The notes below the pieces were generated by a model that saw nothing but the letters and a program-made list of their open reading frames with translations, was not told the origin of the DNA and ran no database searches. This document shows, one piece after another, positions 37,606 through 47,433 of a stretch of DNA of 64,000 bases (position 1 is the stretch's first letter; every line of letters begins with the position of its first letter). The position numbers and the translations under genes were made by a program. This DNA comes from Lenzites betulinus (Eukaryota; Basidiomycota; Agaricomycetes; Polyporales; Polyporaceae): NCBI GenBank assembly GCA_022264855.1, contig JABYQU010000002.1, positions 1,327,023 through 1,391,022 of the forward strand, in the 5' to 3' direction.

Positions 37606-38235
37606 ATGCACAGAGGGAGCGATTACCCCCACACCCATATCCACCCACACACACACAACCAAATGGCTCCCCATACAATCCTGGCAAGAAGCAGAGGTCA
37701 CCCAGCAGTCAGAGGGGGGAAAGGGGAAGCTCTGGGAGCAATTGCATATTTCGACGTCCCAATACTCCCAAGAACGCCCATCACAACAGGCCAGTACATC
37801 AGACTCTACAAGATAGAAGAATGCAACTACATGCTGGAGGAGCAGAGTGAAGAAGCAGGTGGAGGCAGAAGGTACTTGGCGAGGCGTGCAAAAATTGAAG
37901 GAACAGTCCTAAGGATTGAGGCAGTGGGGAAAGGAATGGCGGAGGTGGAAGTGAGGAACGAACTCGCGTTTGAAAACGTAACACATGCAATTCTGGCGAT
38001 CGAAGACATCGAAGGAACGACAGTAACGAGGGGGAGATGGGAGAGATGGAAGGAGAGAATAGTGACGGCGAGGAACAACATAGCGACAAGGGTGGTCCCC
38101 CTGGAGTTAAACGCAGCAGTCCTGGATGAGGAGGAGGGGAGAGGGGAAGTGACGATTCCCCTCTGCCTAGCGTGCGGAATGCCGAGCACGTCGAACGCGG
38201 ATAGGAGCTGGGCGGAGAACGCGATAGGATGTTAA
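37606..38235 (+). CDS. LINE-associated open frame, unknown function
   Basis: A 209-codon frame from an ATG at 37,606. The conserved-looking half starts after residue 30: AIAYFDVPILPRTPITTGQY, RRAKIEGTVLRIEAVGKGM and VPLELNAAVLDEEEGRG, ending SWAENAIGC. It has a single CxxC pair (LCLACGMPS). I do not recognise a domain. It lies in the leader of the LINE-like element. Confidence 0.4.
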   Translation: MHRGSDYPHTHIHPHTHNQMAPHTILARSRGHPAVRGGKGEALGAIAYFDVPILPRTPITTGQYIRLYKIEECNYMLEEQSEEAGGGRRYLARRAKIEGTVLRIEAVGKGMAEVEVRNELAFENVTHAILAIEDIEGTTVTRGRWERWKERIVTARNNIATRVVPLELNAAVLDEEEGRGEVTIPLCLACGMPSTSNADRSWAENAIGC

Positions 38236-38724
38236 AACGAAAGACAAAATGCCATGTAGGGAGCAGCGACGAGGGGCTTTGAGCCTAGAAATAACGAGTT
38301 AATGATCGCGAAATGATAAGAGGCCAAAACCAAAAATAAAAGACGCACGGGGGGCGCCTAACATGACCGGAGAGCCGGAACGGACCGGAAGCAGACGGAT
38401 GAATGGAGCCGGAGCAACCGACAGAGGCACGGCCGGCCCAGTGGCCCGGCGGGGCGGAGACAAAGAAGCCAGAACCCAGCTCTAAAACATGAGCGCCTAA
38501 AGCGACAGCCACCCAAAGAACCGGGTTATGGGAAGCATGGGGAGAGCGTAGACGACTCGGAGCGAGGAAGGAAAGCTGCGAGAAATGGTACTACCAGAGC
38601 TAGAGGGGGAGCCGAAGAAGCGAGAAGAGATATACACACGCGAGCGCGGGAACCTCTCTCTCCCGCCCCCCCCTCGCCCCAACCAAAACTGCCCAGCAGA
38701 AGCCCCGAGCCTAACAGAGCAAGC

Positions 38725-38967
38725 ATGGCCCATACCCCCGAGGTGACGATAAGGGGCACGAACCCGCCGACGTACCGTCTCGGAGACGCCCCGAAGGACG
38801 ACGCGAAGGCGAGTGGCGAAAAAAGAGAAGACGGAGTGGAGAGGCGCGAGCTGAGGAAGAACGAGAAGCTTGCAACCAAACAGGCGGAGGCTTTCGAGGA
38901 GCTGAAGAGACAACAAGAGGAGTACCGGCAGACGTACGGCCTGCAGGTAAGACAAGTGTACAAGTAG
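38725..38967 (+). CDS. LINE-associated short coiled-coil open frame
   Basis: Eighty codons from an ATG at 38,725. The second half (RRELRKNEKLATKQAEAFEE and LKRQQEEYRQTYGLQ) is highly charged with heptad-like spacing, suggesting a coiled coil. It may be a short upstream cistron or an N-terminal exon of ORF1. Confidence 0.35.
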   Translation: MAHTPEVTIRGTNPPTYRLGDAPKDDAKASGEKREDGVERRELRKNEKLATKQAEAFEELKRQQEEYRQTYGLQVRQVYK

Positions 38968-39006
38968 ACGAGGAGCCTCTGACGGAGGGTGCAGACGACG
39001 ATTGAA

Positions 39007-41394
39007 ATGACATTATCGGCGAAGACCCCAGTAATATCTTCGTCTGAGCCGAGCCCGAGCCAAAACAGGAGCGAGAACTTTGAGGAGCAAAAGGGGGACG
39101 AAGCGAAGCAACCAAGCACAGGAGGAGCGGAGGCCGACGCGCCGCTGTACCCGTGGAATGCGATGACTGCGCTGGCGGCGAAGCACGCCTATGGCAGCGA
39201 GAGGGAAGCCGCCAACCCCCGCCGGCTGAAGGGCCCGACCCAAGGCGAGTGCGAGGAAACGCAGGAGGAGATCCCGTCGCCCTTCCTGGAGAGAACGAGG
39301 AAGAGAGCGAGAGTGACGTCCCCGATCGGTGAGCAAATCCGCACGTACCTCGTGGACGCCGCGATAGTATCGATAAGAGGAGGTGCTGAAGAAACGACAG
39401 CGCCGGAACAAGCTGCCGCGCAAAACGAACGGTCAGAGAGGGGACAAGGAGGAGAAAATGAAAACACACCAAAGCCGGGACGTTGCGCCGAAGGAGAGCA
39501 ACCCAACCCCCAACCCCTGCCGCCTCCGCCACCACCATACGTCCCGATGCAGGTTGATGAAGAAGACCTCGAAGGGGGAGGCGCGCGCGGCAATCCGCCA
39601 GAAACGAGGAGTGTGCAGGAGGCAGTGGCCACCGTCATCAAGCAAATGGCGTCGCTGGCAGCAGAACTGAACGACCACGACGTCGGCTCGATGGAGGAGG
39701 AGGCAGCCTTCATGCCGCGACTCGAGGATGTAAGCTTCCTAGTCGAACTGGCGGCAAATGTGAAGCTGGCGTACGAGGGCAGGATGGCGAAGATCTGGGC
39801 CAAACAACAGGAGGCCTTCGCGAGGATGGCCTACCCCCCGAGAACTACGACGGCAGCCCAACCTGGAGGAAGGGGGGGCACGAGAGCACGAGTGGAAGGC
39901 CGCACAGAGAGAGGAGGAGACCAGCAAGTCACGAAGGGGAAAGCGAGAGAGACGGACGAAACGGTGGCGAAGTCAAAGAAGACCGCCGGCGCGGAGATGA
40001 CGCTGCTAGAGCACGTGGGGCGAAACGATCGGCGGCGAAACGGCGGCCCCTCCCAGCCCCTGCAGGGTCGGGGAGCTGGAAGACAGGACGGGAGAAGCAG
40101 AAGCGGGAGAATACTCGCCAGCGAGTACGGGAGGGTAAACGAAGTCGTCGAAGAGACGAGCGCGTGGCAAACACCGGCGACGAAGCCCAAACCCGCTCTG
40201 ACGTCGAACCCCCTCCTCATCCAAGACATCTTCATGGATGACCACCCCATGGACACGGCGACGACGACGCGGGCCGCAGGAAACACGAGCGGAACGAGCG
40301 AAGCCCTCTTCCAGTGGGCCAGGGAGACGTTTGCAACACCGAACGAGTGGATGGAGCTGGCCGACGGGAGTTTCGGAGGCGAAGCGGGCGAGGAAATGCG
40401 GATAGAAGCCGAGGGCAGAGACTTCTCGCTGTACGAGGAGACGGACCAGGAGAGGATGTGTGACGAGGAGGAGGAGGAGGCGCAGGAGCTGGAAGGGAGG
40501 CTGAACGAAGCCAAGGCGAGGTGGGGAGCGATGGAAACGCCATCGAAGGGCTTCCCCGAGGTCCACCTCCAGTACCCGGCAGACCGCCTCAGAGGCACGT
40601 CAGCGGAGGAGCGCGACGCATGGGAGAAGACACCGAACGAGGAGAAATGCATTGTCGAGGTCTTCGGGAAGAGCGGAGCAACAACGGCGGAGGCCCTCGT
40701 AATCACGCGGCACATCGGCACGGTGGTCGAAGCGATAACCGGAGTGAAGCTGGAGGAGTACGCAATTGATGCCCCGGCTGCGAAACCAAGAGACGCGATG
40801 CCGTGGGACGCACCGTCGGCGTGGCCCCTCTACGGGCTGAAACGGCAAGCGGTCAAAGCCCTCCTGAGACAGTACCTGTGGGGACCGGAGCCGATCACCC
40901 TCATCTTCCACGACGCAGACCCAGGAATCCCGACCTACCTGCTGGCCGTAGCAGGCTTCACGCAGATGACCCAGGCGAGGATCAAAGCGGCGGTCCAGGC
41001 GCAGATGCTAAAGAAACCGATCAGTACGTGGATCGGGGACCTGATCACGAACAACCCGAGATACGCAGACCGCGGAGAACCAACCGAAGACCTGGTACGA
41101 GAACTTGTCAACGAAACCCTGGACGTCCGAGCAAGGGTCAAAGACACAAAAGACATGGGAGAAGTCATCGTAGCGTACATCTACATGGAATCCCCAACGG
41201 AAGCCGGGGCGAAGTGGGTCGAATGGCGGAACAAGCTCAGAACGGTCAACATCACAGGCACGATGATACGCTCCACAGGCGTTCCAGGCCAGAAACCCTC
41301 CTTCTCCACCCTTGCGCGCGCACGCCAACCACAGCGCGCGCAGAGCCCACCGCACACTTCGGTACCCCCTACGTCGCGCGCGCAGTGCGCGTAG
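39007..41394 (+). CDS. LINE ORF1-like protein, 3' truncated
   Basis: Long uninterrupted frame of almost 800 codons, started here at the ATG at 39,007. The N-terminal two-thirds is low-complexity and acidic (Pro/Glu/Arg-rich). The C-terminal third carries the ORF1-like core: SAWPLYGLKRQAVKALLRQY, ITLIFHDADPGIPTYLLAVA, NETLDVRARVKDTKDMGEVI and TEAGAKWVEWRNKL. In related elements this core is followed by CCHC zinc knuckles; here the homology stops at RSTGVPGQKPSFST and the last codons (LARARQPQRAQ...) come from the inserted GCGCGC-rich element. The protein is therefore a truncated ORF1 that probably lost nucleic-acid-binding knuckles. Confidence 0.6.
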   Translation: MTLSAKTPVISSSEPSPSQNRSENFEEQKGDEAKQPSTGGAEADAPLYPWNAMTALAAKHAYGSEREAANPRRLKGPTQGECEETQEEIPSPFLERTRKRARVTSPIGEQIRTYLVDAAIVSIRGGAEETTAPEQAAAQNERSERGQGGENENTPKPGRCAEGEQPNPQPLPPPPPPYVPMQVDEEDLEGGGARGNPPETRSVQEAVATVIKQMASLAAELNDHDVGSMEEEAAFMPRLEDVSFLVELAANVKLAYEGRMAKIWAKQQEAFARMAYPPRTTTAAQPGGRGGTRARVEGRTERGGDQQVTKGKARETDETVAKSKKTAGAEMTLLEHVGRNDRRRNGGPSQPLQGRGAGRQDGRSRSGRILASEYGRVNEVVEETSAWQTPATKPKPALTSNPLLIQDIFMDDHPMDTATTTRAAGNTSGTSEALFQWARETFATPNEWMELADGSFGGEAGEEMRIEAEGRDFSLYEETDQERMCDEEEEEAQELEGRLNEAKARWGAMETPSKGFPEVHLQYPADRLRGTSAEERDAWEKTPNEEKCIVEVFGKSGATTAEALVITRHIGTVVEAITGVKLEEYAIDAPAAKPRDAMPWDAPSAWPLYGLKRQAVKALLRQYLWGPEPITLIFHDADPGIPTYLLAVAGFTQMTQARIKAAVQAQMLKKPISTWIGDLITNNPRYADRGEPTEDLVRELVNETLDVRARVKDTKDMGEVIVAYIYMESPTEAGAKWVEWRNKLRTVNITGTMIRSTGVPGQKPSFSTLARARQPQRAQSPPHTSVPPTSRAQCA

Positions 41395-41799
41395 CCCATC
41401 GCGCGCAAGGTCAAGATGCGCGCGGGCACTTCACCACGGCGCGCGCGATGCCTGTCGCTATCCAGAGCCCTCTGCCCTAGCTGCTCGCGCGCGCGGGTCC
41501 GTTGGGCGCATCAGTGGCGCGCGCACGAGGCGCGCGAAGAGTCGGATCGCGCGCGGCGAGCGCGCCCGGCGCGCGAGGCTCCCGGGCCCGGTTTCCGCTT
41601 ATCTCCGTATGGTAGCACGTGTTTTGGATTCCGCCTGCGGGCATTCTTGTACATAGTCATTTCGGGGCATTCGAACCCCCCAGACAATCCACCCCTCACT
41701 CTCTCAACTGCTGGGAACGTGTCCCTCGCGCTTCTCAACGTGCAACAGCTTCCCCTTCAAGGCAGGACGACTGGAGACCTCTCCGCTGTGACAGCGTAC

Positions 41800-41940
41800 C
41801 GTCAGTTGCGTATATTGCGTTTATTCCGTTCCTCCTGCGTTTTACTGCGTGCGTACTGCGTTGCGAAGCCCCGCGGCTGACTGCGAGCGTTGCGTTATTC
41901 CTGCGCGCGTTGCGTTACTGAGTTTACCTCCGCGCGCGCC
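41800..41940. repeat. TGCGTT-rich low-complexity tract in putative LTR
   Basis: The motif tgcgtt or ttgcgt recurs about ten times (ttgcgtatattgcgttt, ctgcgttttactgcgtg, cgttgcgttattc). It lies in the non-coding 5' part of the gypsy element, probably LTR or leader. Confidence 0.5.
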
Positions 41941-42622
41941 CCTTCTACAGCGCGAGTCCGCGCGCGCTCTCACCCGGTGCGCGAGAGACCTCCCTCCTGC
42001 TCGCGCGCGAACAGTATACGGACCGGCCTACCAGCGAACCTAGGGAGCTCGAGACCTTACTCCCCTTCATCACACACCTAGACGTCCTCTACCCCTCGGC
42101 TATCGGCCGTCAGAGCACCTCTTACCGTATCATTTTGGAGCCCACCGCGAGGGGGTTTCAGATCTCGACCTACACCTTCGGAACGCACCCTAGAGCCGAC
42201 TGCGCGCGCGCGCTGCTACCACGGCGTCCGACCTAGCGGCGGAACTGCTCGACAGTGCCTTGCGCGAGTTACTCGCCATCGGATACAGCCAGTGCACCCC
42301 TCAAGACCTCCACACCGTCGTCGAGTCCCTTTCCCTCTTCCTCAGCTACAGCGCTCGGCGCCTGCGTTCGAATCCCACCACCACGTGGTTCCAAGAGTTG
42401 GCCCAGGCCCTCCCTCGAGAAGACTCGGCGCCTTCCTCACCAGAGGTTCCCCCATCCCCACCTTCGGACTTCGACTTCCCTACGAACCTACGTCATTCGC
42501 GCCGTACCATCTCCACTACCGCGCTGCCAGCATCTTCAGAGCGGGACACTCTCGAATCCGCCGTCCCTACACCACTAAGCACCTCCGAAAGCGCGCGCTC
42601 CCCTAGCCCCCCAGCGCGCGAT

Positions 42623-44576
42623 ATGGCCGACGAACAGCATCCGGAACCGCTCGCGCAGCACGCGCGCGCAGCCATGCCCGCGCGCGGACATAGCACTGCT
42701 CCTGTTTTCGACCCCGCGAACCCGCGAACGCTCCGCCGCTTCTTCCAGGATCTGGAGTTCTTGTTCGAGCGCACAGCGACCCATGGCGACACGGAGCGCA
42801 AGAGCTGGGTCGTCCGGTACCTTCCCATCGACGTTGCAGACTTGGCGGAGGCATTGCCCGAGTCGGAGGGGGTGGCCACGTACGCCGAATTCAAGGCCGC
42901 GCTCATCCAACTCTACCCGGGCGCAGGGGTCGTTAAGGCCTACTTCGTGCGGGATGCCCAAGCGCTCGCGCTCCGACGCGGCGCGTCTGTCATCAACTCT
43001 ATCGCAGAGATGGCCGAGTACCACGCGAGTTCAAGGCGATCACGGCAGCCTCATCAAGTCCGGAGTCTACAGCCTCACCGAGCGCGACCGTCTCTTCATT
43101 GAAGGCATCAGCGAGCCCCTCCGCGCGCAGGTCAGGAACCGGTTGCAGCTCAAGTTCCCGGATCAGCCAGCCGACCAGCCGTACGACCCGGATAAGGTCC
43201 TCAGCGCGGCCGAGTATGTCTTGACGGGCGCGATGGTCAATCTACCGGCAGCCGCAGCCCCCGCGCCGCAGGCCCTTCAGAATTCGGGCGCGCGCACCGC
43301 CGATCTGAAGGTAGAGGACCTCGCGCCGCTCCTCAAGCTTCTCGCGAAGTCCATGGTCGAGCAGAGCGGGCCCAGCAGCAGTTCCCAGGGTGTTAACCCC
43401 GCGGCGATGACTTCCGCACAGCGCGCGGCCGCGGGTGGCCCTATCGGCGGTCAGAATCAGTACGACTACCGGCCTAACAGCGGTTACTGCCACTATTGCG
43501 GCGACGCGGGCTGTCAGGTGCGCTTCTGCAGGCATGCCGAAGAAGATATCAAGGAAGGGCGTATCGCGCGTAATGGAGAAGGCAGGATCGTCCTAGCTAA
43601 TGGAAGTTTCGTCCCGCGCAACCTTCCTGGGCTCACTATGCGCGATCGGGTCTTCGAGTGGTACCGCCGCTATCCTATGGCGTCGGGTGGGGCCCCTCCG
43701 GCCCCCGCTGCCCAGATGGTCCTCCAGGTCGTGCCGAGCGCGCCCATCGATGTGTCGACGTTCCAACTGTCCACCGGCGCGCGCATCGACCAGTTGGAGC
43801 GCGAGCTGTACGCACTGCGAGGCAAGCAGGCCTTCGACGGGGTCGAGATCACTTCTAGGCCCCCACGCATCTTCCAGAGGCGGCCAGTGGCTCCCGCAAA
43901 CGCTCCACAACCGGACGCGGGCCCAGCGCCCCCTGTATACCCGGACACAGCTGGTGGCGAGGCCGCGCGCGCAGCGCGCGAGGCTGCTAAGCCGGACCTC
44001 CCCGCGCGCGATCCGCCGCCGCACCAGCGCGCGCCGATAGTCGCGCGCACCTCTCCGACCCCTGAACCCTCACGCGAGCACCCCTTTGCGAAAGCGCGCG
44101 ATGCAACGTATGCGCCTCCGCGCGTGCGCAACTTCGGTGCGCCGCCCGTACCGCCGAAGGACAAGGACACCGCCTACAAGACCCAAGTTCCGGTCTACCG
44201 CGCGAGCTTCGCGGAGGACATCTTCGAGCGCTCCATGAAGGCCCCTACGCTCACCCTGACACCGGAGGAGCTCCTGTCCATTTCCCCTGAGGTTCGCGCG
44301 CGCTATCGCGAGGCAGTCACGCCGAAACGCGTCCCTACCGATTCGCGCGCGCCAGCCGACGCGCGCGGTAGCAACGAGGGACGCGCGCCGGATGATACGC
44401 GCGTAATTGCGATGGCGTCTTGCACTACCATCGAGGAGGTCTTGGAGGAATACACCGACGACCCTGCCCTATTCTCCTGTAGTGGCGACCCCTGCTCCCG
44501 GAGGGCGTGGTGGTGCCTGACCCCTACGAAGTCTACCTCAAGCGGCTCGAGCCAGGTAGCGACCCCGATGTCCTGA
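42623..44576 (+). pseudogene. Gypsy gag, frameshifted
   Basis: Capsid/nucleocapsid protein of the gypsy element. The ATG at 42,623 starts MADEQHPEPLAQHARAAMPA. The capsid core reads FDPANPRTLRRFFQDLEFLF, SWVVRYLPIDVADLAEALPE and FKAALIQLYPG. Around 43,020-43,060 the frame is lost; related elements continue through REFKAIT-like and SLIKSG-like segments that here lie in two other frames, so at least two single-base indels have hit. The rest (RDRLFIEGISEPLRAQVRNR onward) is open to 44,576. A zinc-knuckle-like motif reads CHYCGDAGCQVRFC, with Cys where the CCHC knuckle has His. A coding-like frame without an ATG extends upstream to about 42,195. Confidence 0.72.
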
Positions 44577-47032
44577 CTGTCGCCAAGGAGTCTCACGCGT
44601 TACGCTCCATCGTCGGCTTGGTGGACAACAAGGAGTTTGTCGAGGCAATCATCGATCCGGGCTCTCAGATCGTAGCCATGTCCGAGGACGTCTGCCATGC
44701 TCTTCGGCTCGCCTATGACCCGACCATCGTCCTTAACATGCAGTCCGCCAACGGGGATGTGGACCGGTCGCTTGGCTTGGTGCGGAACGTGCCTTTCGCA
44801 GTGGCGGACATTGTCTTGTACCTGCAGGTGCACGTCATTCGTCATGCAGCCTACGACATCCTTCTGGGTCGGCCCTTCGACGTTTTGACCAAGAGCGTCG
44901 TCAAGAACTTCACTAACGAGGAGCAGACCCTGACCATCGTGTGCCCGAACACGGGACGATCGCGACCGTGCCCACCATCGCGCGCGGGCGCGCGCGCTTT
45001 CGTGCCTCCGACGCCGGACATCCCCTTGGACAGCCAGCCCTTGCTTGAGGTTCCGGATGGCGAGATCGCATGCGTAATCACTGTAGAAGATGGCGTGCCG
45101 CGCATCACGTCGTATACCCCGACTCCTGACCCATCTCTGCCTCTTTCCGCGCTCTATTTCTCTGCCTGCGACGCACTACCTATAGAGGTGCTATCTCTGC
45201 TCGACAAACTTGAAAAACCACATGGAGACGCACCGCGCGCAACCCCTTCTCCCTCTACGCCTCTAAAACCCCATGAAGACGCCTATAGCGCGCGCACGCC
45301 TCACGTCTTTGTTCCGCCTATGTCCAGTTCCGCTCCTCCGGTCGTGTCTATGTCTCCTCTAGGTTCCTCTCAGTCCCAAGGGCTCCCTAGCCCCTCTACT
45401 CCCAAGGCGGGCGCAACCCCAGCCACCAATACCCCCGCGCGCGACCCAGTGTTATCGCGCGCGGAAGACACCGCGCGCTCGACTTCCATTGCGCGCGACC
45501 CCTCGCGCGCGGAAGACACCTCGCGCTACAAGGAGGTCTGCGACATCATCAAGAAGAAAATCGCGGCCGGCGTGTACGAGTCATCCAACTCCTCCTATCG
45601 CTCGCGCTGGTTCTGCGTCCTGAAGAAGGACAAACACTCCCTCCGCATCGTTCACAGCCTAGAGCCGCTCAACAAAGTCACTATCCAGCATAGCGGGGTG
45701 CCTCCTACACCCGACCACCTCGCGGAGCAATTTGGAGGGCGCCCGTGTGGTTCCATCTTCGATCTCTATGTCGGCTATGACGAAAGGCTCATCTCAGTCA
45801 CGTCGCGCGACCTCACCACCTTCCAGACTCCCTTCGGCGCGCTGCGCCATCGTACCCTTCCTATGGGGTGGTGTAATTCGGTCCCTATCTTCCATGACGA
45901 CGTCACGTACATCCTGCGCCTCGAAATCCCTCATCTCACCATTCCCTACATCGACGACGTACCGGTCAAAGGTCCCGCAACAGACTACAAGCGCGCGGAT
46001 GGCACCTATGAGACCATTTCCACAAACTCCGGTATCCGCCGCTTCGTGTGGGAACACTTCCAAGACGTCAATCGTGTCACGCAACGCATGAAGTACGCAG
46101 GAGGCACTTTCTCAGGGACCAAGTCGATGGTCTGCCGGCGAGAGATTATGGTCGTCGGGCACCGTTGTACACCCGAAGGACGTCTCCCCGAGGAGTCGCG
46201 CGTCGAGATCGTCAAGAATTGGGGCCCATGTAAAGACCTTTCCGAAGTGCGCGCGTTCCTGGGCACCATCGGGGTCGCGCGCATCTTCATTCGCAACTTC
46301 GCGCAGCGCGCGCACGCGCTGGTCCACCTGACGCGCAAGGACGTACCCTTCGAGTTCGGCGAGCCGCAGCGCGCGGCCCAGCGCGACCTGATCGACGCGC
46401 TACTGGCCTCTCCAGCTTTGCGCGCGCTCGACTACGAGTCCGAAGCGCCAGTGATCCTAGCGGTAGACACGTCCTACATCGCAGCGGGCTTCCATCTATG
46501 CCAGTGCGACGAGGAGGACCCGCGAAAGCGCTACTACGCGCGCTTTGGATCGATCACGCTTAACGAGCGCGAGGCACGCTTCTCCCAGCCCAAACTCGAG
46601 ATCTACGGACTGTATCGCGCGCTGCGCGCGCTCAAGCTGTACCTGATTGGCGTGCGCAACCTGATCATCGAGGTCGACGCGCGCTACATCAAAGGAATGC
46701 TTAACAACCCGGATATCTCACCCAGCGCGAGCATCAATCGCTGGATCGTCTCCATCCTCACCTTCCACTTCGAGCTCGTACATGTTCCAGGGACGTCTCA
46801 CGGCCCTGATGGGCTCTCGCGACGGCCTCGACACCCAGGGGACCCGGAGCCCATCGATGACGAAGATGACTTCGAGGATTGGATCGACAACCTACACGGG
46901 TTTATCCACCACATCCTTCCATCGGCAGCTCTCCACCGCGGCCCAACTCTTTCCTTCACCACTCTATTGTTTGCACTGGGCCTGCCGGCACTGGCCGAGG
47001 ACGGCACAGATTTCAGTGGGGGGAGGAGTTAG
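44507..47032 (+). CDS. Gypsy pol: protease, reverse transcriptase, RNase H
   Basis: Open frame of 841 codons. An aspartic protease domain (EAIIDPGSQIVAMSEDVC, with DPGS in place of DSGA/DTGA, as seen in related fungal elements) is followed by HAAYDILLGRPFDVL. The reverse transcriptase has SRWFCVLKKDK, SIFDLYVGYDERLI and the catalytic YIDD box at 45,947-45,958. RNase H follows with LAVDTSYIAAGFHLCQCD and FSQPKLEIYGLYRALRALK, then the HVPGTSHGPDGLSRRP linker. The frame closes at 47,032. Homology to the preceding residues (TPLLPEGV) continues upstream of the first codon in the same frame behind a stop, so the gag-pol joint was probably continuous before an indel near 44,490. Confidence 0.86.
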   Translation: MVVPDPYEVYLKRLEPGSDPDVLTVAKESHALRSIVGLVDNKEFVEAIIDPGSQIVAMSEDVCHALRLAYDPTIVLNMQSANGDVDRSLGLVRNVPFAVADIVLYLQVHVIRHAAYDILLGRPFDVLTKSVVKNFTNEEQTLTIVCPNTGRSRPCPPSRAGARAFVPPTPDIPLDSQPLLEVPDGEIACVITVEDGVPRITSYTPTPDPSLPLSALYFSACDALPIEVLSLLDKLEKPHGDAPRATPSPSTPLKPHEDAYSARTPHVFVPPMSSSAPPVVSMSPLGSSQSQGLPSPSTPKAGATPATNTPARDPVLSRAEDTARSTSIARDPSRAEDTSRYKEVCDIIKKKIAAGVYESSNSSYRSRWFCVLKKDKHSLRIVHSLEPLNKVTIQHSGVPPTPDHLAEQFGGRPCGSIFDLYVGYDERLISVTSRDLTTFQTPFGALRHRTLPMGWCNSVPIFHDDVTYILRLEIPHLTIPYIDDVPVKGPATDYKRADGTYETISTNSGIRRFVWEHFQDVNRVTQRMKYAGGTFSGTKSMVCRREIMVVGHRCTPEGRLPEESRVEIVKNWGPCKDLSEVRAFLGTIGVARIFIRNFAQRAHALVHLTRKDVPFEFGEPQRAAQRDLIDALLASPALRALDYESEAPVILAVDTSYIAAGFHLCQCDEEDPRKRYYARFGSITLNEREARFSQPKLEIYGLYRALRALKLYLIGVRNLIIEVDARYIKGMLNNPDISPSASINRWIVSILTFHFELVHVPGTSHGPDGLSRRPRHPGDPEPIDDEDDFEDWIDNLHGFIHHILPSAALHRGPTLSFTTLLFALGLPALAEDGTDFSGGRS

Positions 47033-47049
47033 AGCTCAGAGCGGATTCA

Positions 47050-47433
47050 ATGGCGCGCGCGAGCAGTAGAGCAGCGCGCGCACCCAGCGCGCGCACCCAC
47101 ACCGCGCGCGCGGACACACCCACGCCGGAGCAACGCGCGCGCGAGGTCGAGGCCACGAGCGCCGACAGATCCGCGCGCGCACACACACCAGCCGGAGACG
47201 AGGACGCGCAGGAGCCTCCACCGGCTATCCCCAAGTCCAAACACACGATTCGTGGCGATGAGAGGCTATTGGACGTCAAGGACTGGCTTGGGACTCTCCA
47301 CCGGCCTTTGGACATCTCAGACGAGACCTACGCGCGGTTCATCAAGTACGCACAGCAGTTCTTCCTTCACGACGGGCGGCTTTGGCGCAAGGACCCTCAC
47401 GGCGCGCACAAGCTGGTCGTACCTTACGCACAG
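47050..47433 (+). pseudogene. Gypsy integrase N-terminal fragment
   Basis: In a frame different from pol, the sequence encodes an Ala/Arg/Thr-rich linker and then DERLLDVKDWLGTLHRPLDI, YARFIKYAQQFFLHDGRLWR and KDPHGAHKLVVPYAQ, the region that leads into the integrase zinc-binding domain. It stops at 47,433 before the HHCC motif. The catalytic DDE core is absent. Confidence 0.75.

Larger units (their letters stand above)
37606..41310 (+). mobile_element. 5' part of a LINE-like (non-LTR) retrotransposon
   Basis: Three consecutive + strand open frames of uniform purine-rich composition: 37,606-38,235, 38,725-38,967 and 39,007 onward. The third resembles ORF1 proteins of basidiomycete LINEs in its C-terminal third. 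No endonuclease or reverse transcriptase of this element follows, because the sequence switches at about 41,310 to a GCGCGC-rich Ty3/gypsy element. Keeping the 5' part and losing the 3' part is opposite to normal LINE 5' truncation and points to interruption by a later insertion. Confidence 0.6.
41310..47433 (+). mobile_element. Ty3/gypsy-like LTR retrotransposon, truncated in integrase
   Basis: Gag, aspartic protease, reverse transcriptase, RNase H and the start of integrase follow each other in Ty3/gypsy order. The left border is placed where LINE ORF1 homology ends and GCGCGC tracts begin. The right border is abrupt: integrase coding sequence ends at ...VVPYAQ and AT-rich DNA starts at 47,434. 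No 3' LTR is present. The 5' LTR should lie between 41,310 and about 42,200 but its exact ends cannot be set without the second copy. GCGCGC hexamers are dense through the whole element, coding and non-coding. Frameshifts in gag and a broken integrase mean it cannot be autonomous. Confidence 0.85.

Noticed and set aside
39831..40721. 296-codon minus-strand frame over LINE ORF1
   Set aside because: Mirror of the purine-rich ORF1 strand (Ser/Pro/Arg-rich); no domain and no splice signals.
44470..44520. Programmed frameshift between gag and pol
   Set aside because: Gag already changes frame near 43,030 by apparent indels, and pol-type residues continue upstream of the pol frame behind a stop. 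Random decay explains the shift better, and no slippery site was evident.
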